Shown here piece by piece: positions 1 to 12,958 of a stretch of 64,000 nt of DNA. Both the position numbers and the translations under genes were made by a program. The stretch is from Acanthochlamys bracteata (taxonomy: Eukaryota > Streptophyta > Magnoliopsida > Pandanales > Velloziaceae). Each line of letters starts with the position of its first letter. Position 1 is the first letter of the stretch. Below the pieces are notes generated by a model. That model made no database searches and was not told where the DNA came from. It was given only the letters and a program-made list of their open reading frames with translations. The stretch lies in NCBI GenBank assembly GCA_019914995.1, contig CM034127.1, positions 13,924,269 through 13,988,268 on the forward strand, in the 5' to 3' direction.

Positions 1-3000
1 CAATCAGATTCTCAAGATAGTCCTTATAGTAGGGCATGTAGTACCCGCTCAAGTAAAAACTCAATCCACTGAACAGCTTAGCCTCCTGAAAGAGAAGTCA
101 CCAAGACATTTGAGCACAGAAAAATCAACAGGGTATACTACTTAATTCATTACATGATTTTTTTTTGGTATATGTACCTTCTTTATGGCTCTTATCCTAC
201 CGTTTTTGGGTCCTCCAAAGCAACCATGAATGTCATGCTCGATCTCATACGGTTCTTCTGGAACAAGGTTTGCAGCTTCCAAACAAGCTTTAACCCCTGC
301 ATATAAGAAATGTTACATCCACACTGCAACATATTATACGGCTACTGAAAAATGAGAGAAGTATATGAAAACAAATAACTGCTGTGAGGTCACTAACAAT
401 CGATTTTCAGTATCCATTTTCCTTTCAGAATTCCCATGAGGAATTTGAATGATCTGGTACAGCCACCATATTCATCAGTAGATGCAATAACATGGGTAAC
501 GTTTTCCTTCCAACCGTTTTCTAATCTTGCACCAATCAGGTTTGCAAACTCTTGCATAAATTCCTGTAAATCAATAAAGAAAATCAAAGGTGAGAAGGAG
601 CTCTATCGGTAGTAGTATCGGTAGGCCAAATCGACTTTTTTCTTAGGATGTATTTCAAGCACACTCAACAAGATCACCTTGTCTTCTGAGGAGAGAAAAG
701 ATCCACATAGAACCGGTCTACTGCTTGTTTTAGGTGATACATCTTGCTCTGCTGTCTCATAGTTTTCGTCTGAGTTTGGCTCTAAAGCCCTACAGAAACA
801 ATGTTTTCAAAGTCAAAAAGATAAAATACAAGCTATACTAAACGGAAGCATTAGAGGTAAAAAAGAGTTTTATGGATACTTCAAGATGTAATCAGCAAAT
901 GCTTACATTTCATCTGATGACGAACTGTTGGTCTTAAGCTTCTTTTTCTTGCGCGATTTCTCAAATGGCAACTTATTTGATGAATGAGTTGGACATAGAA
1001 CAACAAAATTATCCTGTATGTAACAAAAAAGAATATTTTATGTTAAGTCCAATAGCTGAGTCCGCTTTCATGCAAGTCTCAGGTCTTAACAAAAGTTGTA
1101 TCCACTAGATGTTTTCTAATAAACGTACTTACATAGTCCCATCGACACTTCGGAACCTCAAATGCACAAGGAACATGAAAGCTCCTTCTGCAACTTCTGA
1201 CATAGCAACCAAGAGCAGCACCCTTCTTTCCACATTGACTGCACTTAATCTTTGCAGCTCTTGAAACTTCAGCTGTCAAATTCATTGCAGTATCACCTTC
1301 AAAATATACTTGAGGCGCCCTGCAACAAACGGTGGTATATCACTAATCTATGGATATTATTGTATCGTAATATTGGATTGTATCATAATATGGATAAAAC
1401 AAGTTTAACCGACCATTCAATACACTTCTGGTGAACATGCTCAACATTTGACTGAAACACTTCAGCACCAAAAATTGGAGTACCATTAAGATAGTGCAGC
1501 ATTTGGCCAGACGCCTGAATAAATGACGAGGAAAAAACTTTCAGTAATTCCTTTCGCAGGTAAGAAAGCTTGGCTAGTATACTTTTGTATATTCTATATC
1601 AGGTTTCTGTGGAACTAGGGCTACAGTGAAGCTGACATTGGCCAAAGCAAGAATACTGTAAATATTAGGATATAAGCTTCCACCTGAGTATCTCTAGAGG
1701 AATGGCAGAATGCACATTCCATCACAGAAGTGCCTGAGCTGTACAAAAGATGCAGTTGCCTATCTTCATGTTGTGCCTTTGAATTGACTCCAGTAACATC
1801 CTCGCAAGTGCTATCACTTTTAAGATTCACAAGATTAGACTCACTGTCCAGTTTGTGTCGTTGTGGTTCTTGATCTTCCATGTTCTTTGGTTCACTGCAT
1901 GCATGCTGTCCATCTTTAGGTAATTCTTCCTCCAGGCTTCTCTTGTTCTTCTGAACAAAGAATTAGGTCAAACGCAAGAGCTAGCAAGGGTATTTCAAAA
2001 TCTTAGAAGTGCCAATTATATATAAGAAAAATTGAAGTTAATAGACTAAAAGAAATGCTAGGTTACTAGGCAGCATCAACATACTCTTTCGCTCCCTTTG
2101 TCATTGCTACCATATTCTTCAGCAGAAGGTGGAGGGCTACAGGGTTCATGTTGATTGTCAAAATGTTTCTTTGCACCATTGAACTCCTCAGTTCTTTCTT
2201 TATCCTGTTTAGATGGATCATAATACAATAAATTGCCTGCTGTTCTTCTGAACATGCCGTTAACTGGTTCTTCGGATACACCGGATCCATCACTTTTCCC
2301 TGATTCTGGGCTCTGACTTGAAGGTGTTTTGGAATCTTGAAGAAACAGAATTTAACGAGATTCTTAGAGAACTATGCAAAGAAAAAGAAACTACTTGCAC
2401 AAGGGAAAGTAACATGATGGATGCCTAGTACCAAGAATTTTAACTTGAGGCCCTTGCTTCAGAACGTTAGTACCAAGAGCTGTACACATGTCTCTGCAGA
2501 TATTAACAATTGAATCAATGCGGGCAGCAGGCTTCACATCTGCAGAAAAAAAAAAAAAATTGTCAGTTGCTTCAATAAAATAAACGGCCATCATTACCTC
2601 AGCGTTTATAAAACCAGAAGAATTTACCTTTAGGAGTAAAGAAAACTAAACAAATAGCACACTCAGCTTTGTTGCTGCTCACTGCTACACAATGGCTGCA
2701 AAAAGAAAAACAAATTCAAAGGTAAAACTTGCAGATTAATTTAAAAAACAAAAATTTGTGTAGAACGAAGGTTCAAAACCTGCAGAACATGTGGTTACAA
2801 GGCAAACATACAGGATTCGTCAGCAAATTGAAGCTGCCAAAAGATGAACGGATTAATCAGAACGCAATCATCAAAACAGAAAAAGATGAAACTTAAAACT
2901 AAAAAATATATGAATATTTTTACAAACTGTTCGTTGTTGAAAGTTGTATCCCTATGCAATATATCAAAAGTTGTATCTTTAACGATGTAGAACATGCACA

Positions 3001-3422
3001 GGGAGGAAAATTAAGATCCTCTTTTGGAGAAACAAAAGCCTAGATCTTGGTAAAAACATAGTAACAAAAAACAAGCAGATATCAACATGAAAGCTTCTGC
3101 TACTGTCATCAATCAGCCAAAATCATCTTTCCTCACCCAGATTCAAGGTTCAAAAGATCTTTTTCAAGAACTTTAGAAACCTGTATATATAGCCCTAAAT
3201 TCACTCGGAGAATCCTATTTTGCATTTGTTGAACAGATTGAAGCAAAACCAGAACCATCATCAATCATTGAAGAAACAAACAACAAGCAAAAGAAACGCC
3301 AAGAACAAAGAAATAAACCCCAAAAGTAAAATTATCGATGTGAATTACCATGAATGGCATTTAAGCTCTAGTTCCAATTTCTGGAGATTAATCACCAAGA
3401 AATTCTTCAACGTCTCGCCCAT
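1..3422 (-). CDS. BARD1: BARD1-like RING-ePHD-BRCT protein, copy A (3' end beyond window)
   Basis: Plant BARD1/BRCA1-family protein, a nuclear DNA-repair and chromatin factor that in Arabidopsis partners BRCA1. Exons read on the minus strand: 3349-3422, 2780-2833, 2628-2695, 2432-2539, 2085-2335, 1684-1950, 1414-1514, 1133-1319, 907-1013, 678-789, 398-563, 178-296, then about 1-91, which runs off the window. The start is MGETLKNFL. RING: CHSC, then CNHMFC, then CAIC. The extended PHD opens with MECAFCHS and continues through KCSQCGKKGAALGCY and SFHVPC to LCPTHSS. BRCT1 includes NVTHVIASTDE and GKWILKID; the second BRCT begins at the window edge. The LQKLELELKC lead-in resembles plant BARD1 more than BRCA1 (recalled, not searched). 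First of three tandem paralogues; E2F-like sites lie just upstream. Confidence 0.85.
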
Positions 3423-4032
3423 CTCTCTTCTCCTCTTTCTAATCAATCAGAGCTCCTGGATCGAATTGGAGCTTCCAGAAATCTCTTCTTTTCCTTTTCC
3501 AATTAGAACTCTCAAAGATTTCTTCTTTCTTTTATATTAGTTCACTACATAATCATTGGCGGGAAATTTCTGTTTCTCAAAAGTTGTCACTCGAAAATTT
3601 TCAGGCGCGCTCGAAGAACTGAAAATTTTGTCATTCTATAAAAAGAAAACGCGGGAAAACATTTTACCGCCAGAATATTTTTAATTTTAAACGGTTCGGG
3701 TTTATTACAACCTAAACCAGAAAAAGAAGTTATGCATAATAAGACTAAATTTATTGGCATCAATAGATAGACGTTTTCTGAGCAACATAGACAATATTTC
3801 TTTTTAATTTATATGTCACAGTTACAAAAATACGTTGCTGTAACCGTTACCGTTACTACACATATATCTACTACATGCCCGCCAGCTTGAGCTAATGCTA
3901 CATATAAGAAACAAAACAGCTTCCAAAATTGGCGAACAACAAAATTTGTCGTACAACATTATCTACTTACAGCTTACAGCAGAATATTCCGCTGTAGACA
4001 ACAAGACTGCTACCTTCTCATGCAGCTTTTTG
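3423..4032. other. Spacer between copy A 5' end and copy B 3' end
   Basis: About 600 bp holding the 5' UTR and promoter of copy A, including the E2F-like sites, and the probable 3' UTR of copy B. No supported coding sequence. The short spacer fits tandem duplication of a whole gene unit. Confidence 0.6.
3545..3665 (-). promoter_or_regulatory. Two E2F-type sites upstream of BARD1-like copy A
   Basis: TTGGCGGGAAA lies at 3556-3566 and ACGCGGGAAAAC at 3649-3660, about 135 and 230 bp upstream of the copy A start codon. Both fit the plant E2F consensus (TTTCCCGCC / TTTCGCGGG type). Plant BRCA1 and BARD1 are known to be induced in S phase and after DNA damage, so E2F control is expected; actual binding is inference. 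Confidence 0.5.
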
Positions 4033-6926
4033 CTAGTCGAGAGGGCTACATGAAGCAATGCTATCAAGAAGAGCTGAACTGTCGATGACCTGAGCGCCGC
4101 TCCTGACAGCCAAGGAAATTGCCTCTTCAGATCTCTGCTTTATGATTTCTGGAAGATCTTTCTGGGCACACCCTTGTGGAAGGTTGCTGCTATATACAAT
4201 GTAAGTATCTTGTAAAATTTGCCTGGGGCTTGAATCGTCTGAATTAAGTAAATCGCCTTTACTTAGGACAATTCCACCACCAGTCAAAACCAACTTTTCG
4301 AGAGAGACTTCATCATATGGCACACAAGAAGAGGTGAAATGGAATCGAAGTCCAGCGAAAAGCTTTGGTTCCTATCAAGAACAGTAAGAAATTAGCAAAC
4401 ATCATTCGCAGGCGTACTTGAGAAGGCACAAAGACAACAGCATTAAAGTCCGCCAAAGAAATAAAAAATTACAATTGCTTGCCAAAGAAATAAAAAACTA
4501 CAACTGGTTCAGCCTACTTTCAACCATCTCACTGTTAAAATTTTCTTCCAGTGGATGCACAACCAGAAGTCCAACTGCAACTGCTTGTTTCGATGCCCCC
4601 TTAACTTCTAAGATATAGTGCATAAATCACTTGCTAACTAGAGGTGAGATAATTCATTGACATAGCTGAAAAGTATGGGCTCATTCCAATTCTGGATAAA
4701 TAGAAATCACAGAAATATAGAAAAAGTGAGAGCAGCTATTTACCTTTTTAGTGGCTCTCAATCTTCCATTTTTGGGCCCATCGAAATAGGCGTGGACATC
4801 ATGGCTGATTTCATAAGGCTCTTCTGGAACAGGGTTCCCAGCTGCCAAGGAAGCCCTAACCCCTGTATCACCCATAGCCATGATTAGATGACATCTTTGG
4901 AGGAAAAGTATGATACAGCAGAGATGAATCAGAGTTCAAGTTTGAAGGATCTATTGAATAATATATAAAGAAAGGAACTTGCAATTATTGTCAAATGGTC
5001 ATGTGTATTAGTTTAAAAGAAAGTAGGATCATACAAGAGAAAATCACTAAATGTGGCTATGTAAAGTGAAACACTTTTAACTTTTCTTTGAATATTTGCA
5101 GCTCATAGTTCATCCTTAAGATGTTGACCAACTATTTGTCAGATCATCTTAATAAAATTCCATCGCATATCTATTTATAAACTGGACAGGAAATAGGCAT
5201 AGATTAAAATCTCTATGGCATTATGCATGCAGTTCGTAAACTACACACAAGCATATAATGTAGCAATCAAGTATAAGGTTAGCGAAAGAAACTAAGTTGG
5301 TACTTACAATCTATACTGACTATCCACTTTCCCATCAAAATACCCATAAGGATTGAACTTGTTCTAGCGAAAGCTCCAAGCTCATCAGTGGATGAAATTA
5401 TATGAGTCACATTGTCCTTCCATGTTGTGACCACTGAAGCATCAGCCAGTTTTTCAAACTTGCAAACAAGATCCTGAACATTATGGGTGCACAATAAGTA
5501 CCTCAAAGGAAAACGTGCTTCCTCCAGTGAAAATCCTCTCTCATTATGTTATTTTTTTAATACAATGGTAATGCTTTTGTAGCAATTTGACCATAATAAC
5601 TTTTCATATAGGTGATTTGCATGGTGATGATGCAAACAAATTTCTGGGAAAAGGTCAGAGTGGGTAAATAAGAAGAATTAGTTCTCCTGAATATATTAAC
5701 ACTCGTTAACTTTCCTGCAGAACTAGAATCTGTATTGTTCGTTCAAAATACTGAAAGGGCAAGTTCTACCTTTTCTTCGGAAGATAAGAGGCTTTCATAA
5801 AGAACCCATTCTCTGGCCAAACCAGGAGAGGTTACCGGATGTCCATCTGTCTCTTGATTTCCTGTTGCACATCGGTGTTTTCTGGTAGCGCAATTGTTCC
5901 TAGAAATAGTAAACAAACACGTAAGTTCCTATAAAGCTACGAACAAGAGCATCAAAGACAATCATCAACATCATGACTAACGCATTCATTTTAGCATCCG
6001 AAGAGCGGCGAGCTTCCCCTTTTTTGTTAGATGTAGATTTATCGCTGGGCAACTCGTGAGATGCATGCAAAGGACACAGCATATACAAATTGGTCTGTGC
6101 AAAAATTATGTGAGAGCATATATATGCACTTGTGGGAAGACAATACTTAGAGACATCTCACTAGTATAGTGACAACTTACAAAGTCCCAGCGACTTTCAG
6201 TTACATCTAAAGCACAAGGTACGTGAAAGCTTTTCTTGCAGGTCTTTACGTAGCAACCAAGAGCAGCACCCTTTTGCCCACAAGAGGCACATTTGAGCTT
6301 TGCAGCGCGAGAGATTTCAGCATTCAGATTCACTGCAGTTTTCCCATCAAAGTACACTTGTGGCGCCCTATGTTAAAAGCAGATATAAGTTCTTCAGAGA
6401 AGTTCTAATGCTCCCAATCAGAGACCCACAATACCATAAGAAGATCAAATTCTGCACAAACAGATTTAAAAATATGACTTTTCTTTGGAGGTAGCTAAAT
6501 GGTGAACAACAGCAGCAGCAGCAACAACAACAACAACTAAGAAGCCTCATCCTGTCAGAAATGGTGAACACTGGCACAAAAGTAGAAAAAGGCACAGCTA
6601 TTAGACAAATTCATAGTGAAAATATTACCATCCAATACAGTTATGGTGGACATGAACAACACCGGGATGGTAGGCATGCTCCTCGTGCACTTGTTTTTCG
6701 TCAACATAATGCAGCATAGCCCCTGTAGACTGAAAGCTAAAACATGAATAAGTTCAGTTGAATGTAAAGTAGTATGGTTAAGATAGAGGGCTGTTATGAC
6801 AGCATTCACCTCTGTCATTCTCCATGAATGGCAAAAGGCACATTCCACCATATACCTCAATGTTGCAGAATCCTTAGGGCTGTTGTCACTATTTCCTTTA
6901 TGTCTTTTTGGTTTATGACTAGGCAT
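4033..6926 (-). CDS. BARD1-like protein lacking RING, copy B
   Basis: Paralogue of copies A and C that keeps the extended PHD and both BRCT domains but has no RING exons. Exons: 6810-6926, 6629-6729, 6181-6367, 5982-6094, 5770-5899, 5308-5473, 4744-4862, 4033-4371; total 1272 nt, 423 aa, in phase with no stops. It starts MPSHKPKRH at the first ATG of the exon that in A and C sits mid-protein. ePHD about residues 27-150 (VECAFCHS, KCASCGQKGAALGCY, SFHVPC, MLCPLHAS); BRCT1 about 200-285 (NVTHIISSTDE, GKWIVSID); BRCT2 about 312-423 (GGGIVLS, YIVYSSN). No RING-like cysteine pattern was seen between 6927 and 9100. A (CAG/CAA)n tract lies in the intron near 6511-6537. Either a functional short form or a young truncated copy; the intact frame favours the former. 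Confidence 0.78.
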
Positions 6927-9205
6927 TGTATTTGTTGGTTGAAGCCCAAATGCGCTTCTAAGACAAATAACTATTCCACACTCTGTTCTCTAAGTAACCA
7001 CAACGAAGTCTTACATTTCAGTTCTTTCAACCAAGAAGTACAACAGTGGAATTATTGGACCTGCAATCGAAAAAGCAACTAGATATGTTGAAAACAGAAT
7101 AGCAGTGCTGGTTTTGATCTCTAACCATGCCCTTATTCTCAGTACGCATAAGTTACCAATATTCCTTCTTGCCTGTTTCTATCCTAATCAAGAAATGCTA
7201 CAACCTCAAAATGCACAGATTAGGAAAAGTTACAAAGATTTAGATGCATTGGGATTGAAACAAATCCTAATTTGCTACAGAAAATAACATAATGAACAAA
7301 AAAATTTCCCAACTTCTGTGCTCTCTAGTAATCGAAAATCCAAACTACAAGATAAGACAGTATAAAGGATCTTTAATTTGGCCAAAATTCAATAAAGAAA
7401 AACATCGTTCTTTTACAGAGAATAGAAATCATTCAAGATTCTAATAAACAAATTCCCGCGAAAAGAGTCGGAAAAAAAAGGACACAAAAGATAAGAATGA
7501 AGCTAAGAAATTACCAAAAACCTTGGGAAGAAATGGTGAGAAACTCGAACAATCCAACACTAAATATTACTTATCCTCTCCTGTGAAATTTCCTAGTATT
7601 GTTCTAGTTTGATAAATCACGAACGCTCGCTCCGCATTATCCTTAATATTTATGACGACTCTTATTAAAATTTATCCATTCTAGAAACGGCGAGAAAAAT
7701 TGATTAAAAGTTGAGCAAAATTCGAAGAAGATGATTTCATAACACAAATTTCTAGCGAGATAATGCCTTTAAAAAACCCAAAGGCAATGATGTCTAGAAT
7801 GATGAGAAGAAAAAAAACAAAAAAGTCATCAAATAATATTGAACATTTTGAAAATAGAAAATCCTGAAAAAAAGTTTTTCTAAAAAAATCAAGAAAAAGT
7901 TGAGGATTGGGACGAGAACCACTTACTAGAAATGATTTACCAAACATTTAGGTTAATGATCAAAAAGTTGCTAAGAGAAACAATGTAGCCAACAATCAAA
8001 ACAATTAGATGAGAAAGATATTTCTCTATAACGATCTTTATGAAGTATTCATTCCTACTCAGAGCTAGAGAAATTCCAAATCCATGAATGGATGATAATT
8101 TCTATAATACATAAAATAGTGACGTGGAGGAGCAGATGAAAATGATCAATGTAATATGGGAAGTGGCGGCTGAGTAAAATTTTATATTTCTAGGGTTTTT
8201 TAATAACCATGTGTAATCTCAAGGTTGTGTTTTATAAAATGTATTTTAAATATCGTAACTGAATTATATAAAAATAAAAAATATAAATATAAAAGTTTTA
8301 AAAAAATAAATTTGAATTAAAGTTTAATATTTATATTTTAATAGTTCTTAAAAATAAATTAAAATTAAAAAATATAATTATATTGAAAAGTGTACAAATA
8401 AAAATTTTAACCTAAAATTATGCATGTAAAAATAAAAGTCTAAATTTTTTATGTAAATAAAATATATAACTATTTAAAAGTCTAAATCTAATAAGAAAAA
8501 ATAGAGTTACGAGCGTTTGAAAAACACCGATAGTGTTGAAAATAAATTTTAAAAAAATATTATAAATAAGCTATTATAAATAATTTTAATAGAGATGGAC
8601 TTAATTTTTTGTATAAAATTTGAAAGAAATTTATTGTGTTTTTAGTATAACTGAAAATAAATTGAAAATAATTTTTAGTATAATAAAATGAATTATAAGG
8701 GTAAAAGAAACACACTAGTTTCATCAGTAACCTTATATTTTGGTATTTGATAAACAATTTTCACGCTTACATGAAATTATTTCTGATATTTAATTTGAAA
8801 AAACAAATTGAGATTGATCCTCTAAAGGCAATTATAAAATATAACTCAAATTCATTTTCCAAAATTTGAATATCAATACGAGCCTAAGCCGAAATTCATG
8901 TATTATGTTTACTAATTATTTGGCATAAATAAATTTGATCGGTTATCGTATAATATAATTGAAGATAGTCTTTAGATGATATTTTACATTGCTTATAATT
9001 TTTTTTTCACCGAAATCAATTTTACCAAACTCATTTTCTGCTAATTAAAACACAGACATACTGTAGCCACACAATGCTCTATAAAACACCTGCTTAGAGC
9101 TTTTACACAGGTTAGCCAAAACTACATGCGAATTTACATATACAACAAAAAATGCATACTAGAAATAAGCTAACAAGCTTCTTCTCTGAAACATTGACTG
9201 ATGGA
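6927..9205. other. 5' region of copy B and AT-rich spacer
   Basis: From 6927 to about 7650 lies probable 5' UTR and promoter of copy B. From 8200 to 9060 the DNA is very AT-rich with runs of A and T and no coding signal. RING exons present at this relative position in copies A and C are absent. Probable 3' UTR of copy C begins near 9050. Confidence 0.55.
7453..7463 (-). promoter_or_regulatory. E2F-type site upstream of copy B
   Basis: TTCCCGCGAAA, a near-perfect E2F consensus, about 530 bp upstream of the predicted copy B start. It suggests the truncated copy kept an S-phase promoter. A possible 5' UTR intron acceptor lies near 7060 on the minus strand, so the site could be close to the true transcription start. 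Confidence 0.4.
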
Positions 9206-12200
9206 TCACTCAGGAAGGCTACATCCTGCAACACAGTCAAGAAGCCATGTATGATCAACAACACCAGCACCAATTTTAGCTGCCAAAGTTTCAGCTTCGT
9301 CGTTCCTTCGTTTAATAACTCCTGCAAGATCTTCTGGGTTGCATCCTTGCGGAGGATCAACACTGTATATAATGAAAGTTTTCCCGACAAATTCTTCAGA
9401 GTTCGACCCTTCCGAGTTCATTATTTCGTTATAGCTTAGAACAGAACCACCACCAGTGGTAACGAGGTCTTCAAGGTAGGCTTTATAGTAGGGCATGAAG
9501 TAGCCAGTGAAATGAAAGCGTAGTCCATCAAACAGCTTAGGTGCCTGCCAACGCATTAAGCAAGTGGATATATCATTAGAAGCACACTGCATACTTTTGT
9601 TGAAGAGTAACTAGAAAATCATAGATATAAGGGAGCTTCTCGTGTCGTGCACCTTACGAAGGGCTCTTATTCGTCCATTCTTCGGCCCATTGAAGCAGCC
9701 ATGGACATCATGCGTAATTTCATAAGGCTCTTCTGGAACAGGGTTTCCAGCTTCTAAGCAAGCCTTAATCCCTACATCCACAAATAAGCTTCTATGTCAC
9801 TGAAATCAAGATATACATTATCAGTTTGGGAATAAGGATCAAATATACAAACGAGTTGCTACAAGATGCACATAAAACTCAGCTCCCCTCATTTACCTGG
9901 CAGAAATCGCTGAATATTTTCAAACATTTGGAGATAATAAAGTATACATAAGAACTCACAGTCTATCCTGAGTATCCATTTCCCGGTTAAAATACCCATG
10001 AGGACTTTAAGGGTTCTTGTGCAAGCCCCACGCTCATCAGTTGCTGCAATTATATGGGTAACACTTTCTGTCCATGCTCTGGTTACGTCACACCCAACAA
10101 GTCTTGCAAATTGGTGGACAAGATCCTAATTGAGAAAGTAAAACCAATAAAAGGAAAGAAGTATAACTAGTGCAGCCGTGCTTTTGCTACGCCACCCAGA
10201 AATGAGAATCCAATCTTCTCATAACACAAATAATATAACTTTGCTATAAATTTCTTCTTGTTACCTTCTCATCTGAAGATAAGAAAGATTCAGACAGAAC
10301 CAATCCCTTTGCCAAAATGGTTGAGGCTGCCCAAGATCCTTCAACCACTTGATTTGGTGTTGTAGCACAGTTTCCTGATGTGCCAGATGGGGTCCTATGA
10401 ACAGTGTATAATTGGATTCATACACATACTAAATGTATTACATAATTGCGACTGTAAAATAAATAAATCATGAAAACTAGATAAGATGATTTTGTACCTG
10501 TTATGGAAAGCAGAGCTGCTTACTTCAGTTTTCTTTTGATTTTTCGCTCCATCACAGAGCAACTTATGAGATGCATGGGAAGGGCAAAGCAAATGATAAT
10601 TCTCCTGTTACAGTTAAAAGATGTTAAATAGAGGAACTATTTTTCAAATCAACTGAAGGACATATTTATCTATGCCTTCCAAGTACAGAAAGCTCTACAA
10701 GGCACCAACAGAGATTCAGAATCTCACAATATCCCAGCGACACTCTGAAATCTCCAGTGCACATGGTAAGTGGAAGCTTTTCCTGCACTTCCTCGCATAG
10801 CAACAAATAGCTGCACCCTTTTGTCCACAATGGCAGCATTTGATCTTTGCAGCACGAGATATTTCCAAATTCAAATTCATGGCAATGTCCCCTTGGAAGT
10901 ACGCTTTCGGTGCCCTATTCATTGTCGAAGGTAAATGCTCAAAAAAGAATTTAATGCACAAAGGAGTAAATCCAAATGTCTCATACATGAAAGAGAAATG
11001 ATATAGATCAAAACGAAAATTCTCAAGGGCGGATAAAAGAACTTGCCACTTAAGAAGACCCTACCACTCAATACAGTTCTCGTGTGCATGTACAACACTA
11101 GGATTACTATGACCCTTGTCCACCAGTTTTCCATCAGCAAAATGCAACATCGGCCCCAGACCCTAAAAGTTAATAGTAAAATAGTTTAACAAGTAAAGGT
11201 ATTTGTGAATGTGTGATGTAACAAATTACCTCAGTGATCTTCCAAGTGTGGCAAAAAGCACATTCCACCTTTTCACTGAGCAGTGGTTGTGGACTGGTTT
11301 TCCTTGCTGGAGTGAACTGTGGTGCAGAGTTTGAAGTATCCTTGGCACTCAGATTACTCCTGCAACCAATATTGCTAGCCCAAGCATTCATTTTCTTCCT
11401 CTTTGACTCTTGAGTATCACTCTCCAATCTTTTAGGGCTTTCCACTTGCAGCTCTTCATTAGGGGACTCCTTAGCAGATTGCCTTCTCTTCCTCTAGAGA
11501 AGCATCATCAATGAGCCCTTTGATATTATATGGTAAAACCAAAAGAACGAAAGCAAACAATTTATGAATAAATGAGAAATAGCTAGAGCATGTAGACAAC
11601 CACAACAGATTACATTTGATAAGTAGTAAAGTGGGATATGTAGCCATAACTTATACTACGGTTGTATAAGACTAATATGGTCACAATTAAAGCCATCAGG
11701 TTGAGCCAGAGCATACAGATTTAGCTCTTGGATCACTGTTGTGGTGCTCTTCTCCAAGTGCTGTGTAGCTACTTGGTCCTTCCCTTTGCGGAAGAAGTTC
11801 ATACTGAATGTTTCCAGAATATCTCTGACTTTCGTGCATTGCAGGTCCATCAGTTTGCCCATCCCTGCCAGTATTTCCAAAGCATGTCCCACCAGGTAAC
11901 AAGTCAATCAATCCTACTTGATCGATTCCAACAGGTTCTTGAGGTTTTTCTTCGACATCGGTGTTTGCTGAAACCAGATATCCACTTGAAGGAGTTCCCA
12001 TCTCTAACAACCAAAATAGAAATCAGTGTCACATCTTGATATTTTTCAGTTTAGTCAAAGAATTAGACGATATATTGCTGAAATAGAGGTACCAAGAACA
12101 TCAAATTGAGATCCACTTTGCAAGAGGTTACCACCAAGAACAGATTTCATGCTTTTGTAGATGTTTACAATTGCTTCCATATGATTTGCAGGCCTTATAT

Positions 12201-12958
12201 CTGCAGGCGATTAGGATCAGAACTAAAACAGAAACATGCAAATAGCATCTCCGTTCCAGCAAAAAAGAGTACCTTGACTAACAAAATCCAAACCACAAAC
12301 AGGACAGTTGGACCTGTTGGTTCTCATACTAGTAATACATTGACTGCACAAATTTAGACAATTGTGAGAAGAGTACAAAGTCGGTTTGCAACTAAGTCAA
12401 TATTAACTCAGAGATAAGAGAAAATCGAACCTGCAAAAGAAGTGATTGCAGGGCAACCACAGAGGTTGATTCATCAAGCTTAAGCTGTCACAAGAGAAAC
12501 TGAATCATTTTTTCCAGAAAATTTCAAATCCCTAAAAGCACGAAGCCCATCCCTAGAAACTGAATCATTTTTTCTTGATCACAAGAAAGTGATAACCTAA
12601 TCCGATAATTATGTTACTTAGTTGAATGCTACAGTAGATCACTCCTATACAAAGCATTTAAATCAGGAAAATTCAATATATTTTCTGCAATTCCCAAGTA
12701 AGAGTTAAGCATAAAAAAACAATAGAGAAGAAATTAAAAACTTCAAGAAACGAAAAAACTGCAAGCTTTTTGTAACAGTTAGAGATAAAAGAACTTAAAG
12801 ATACTAGAATTGCAGTGACCACGGATTAAAAGAATAAGATCATATAAACAAAATTTTGAATACCATGAGTGACATTTAAGCTCCAGCTCCATTTTCTGCA
12901 GATTAATCGCCAAAAAATTCCTCAGCCTTTTCATTCTCTCCATCTCTTCCCCCATCAT
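9206..12958 (-). CDS. BARD1: BARD1-like RING-ePHD-BRCT protein, copy C (complete)
   Basis: The complete member of the cluster. Exons: 12864-12958, 12431-12484, 12273-12343, 12093-12200, 11717-12003, 11230-11493, 11065-11162, 10728-10914, 10498-10604, 10265-10394, 9960-10125, 9653-9771, 9206-9544; 2025 nt, 674 aa. Start MMGEEMERMKRL; ATGs at 12958 and 12955 are both possible. RING about residues 29-72: CHSC, CNHFFC, CPVC. A basic linker (KRRQSAKES) precedes the ePHD at about 281-402 (VECAFCHT, KCCHCGQKGAAICCY, SFHLPC, LLCPSHAS). BRCT1 about 468-550 (SVTHIIAATDE, GKWILRID); BRCT2 about 563-674 (TTGGGSVLS, TFIIYSV, HTWLLDCVAGC). In BRCA1/BARD1 this tandem BRCT reads phosphopeptides. BARD1 is preferred over BRCA1 from the RING lead-in. 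Confidence 0.88.
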
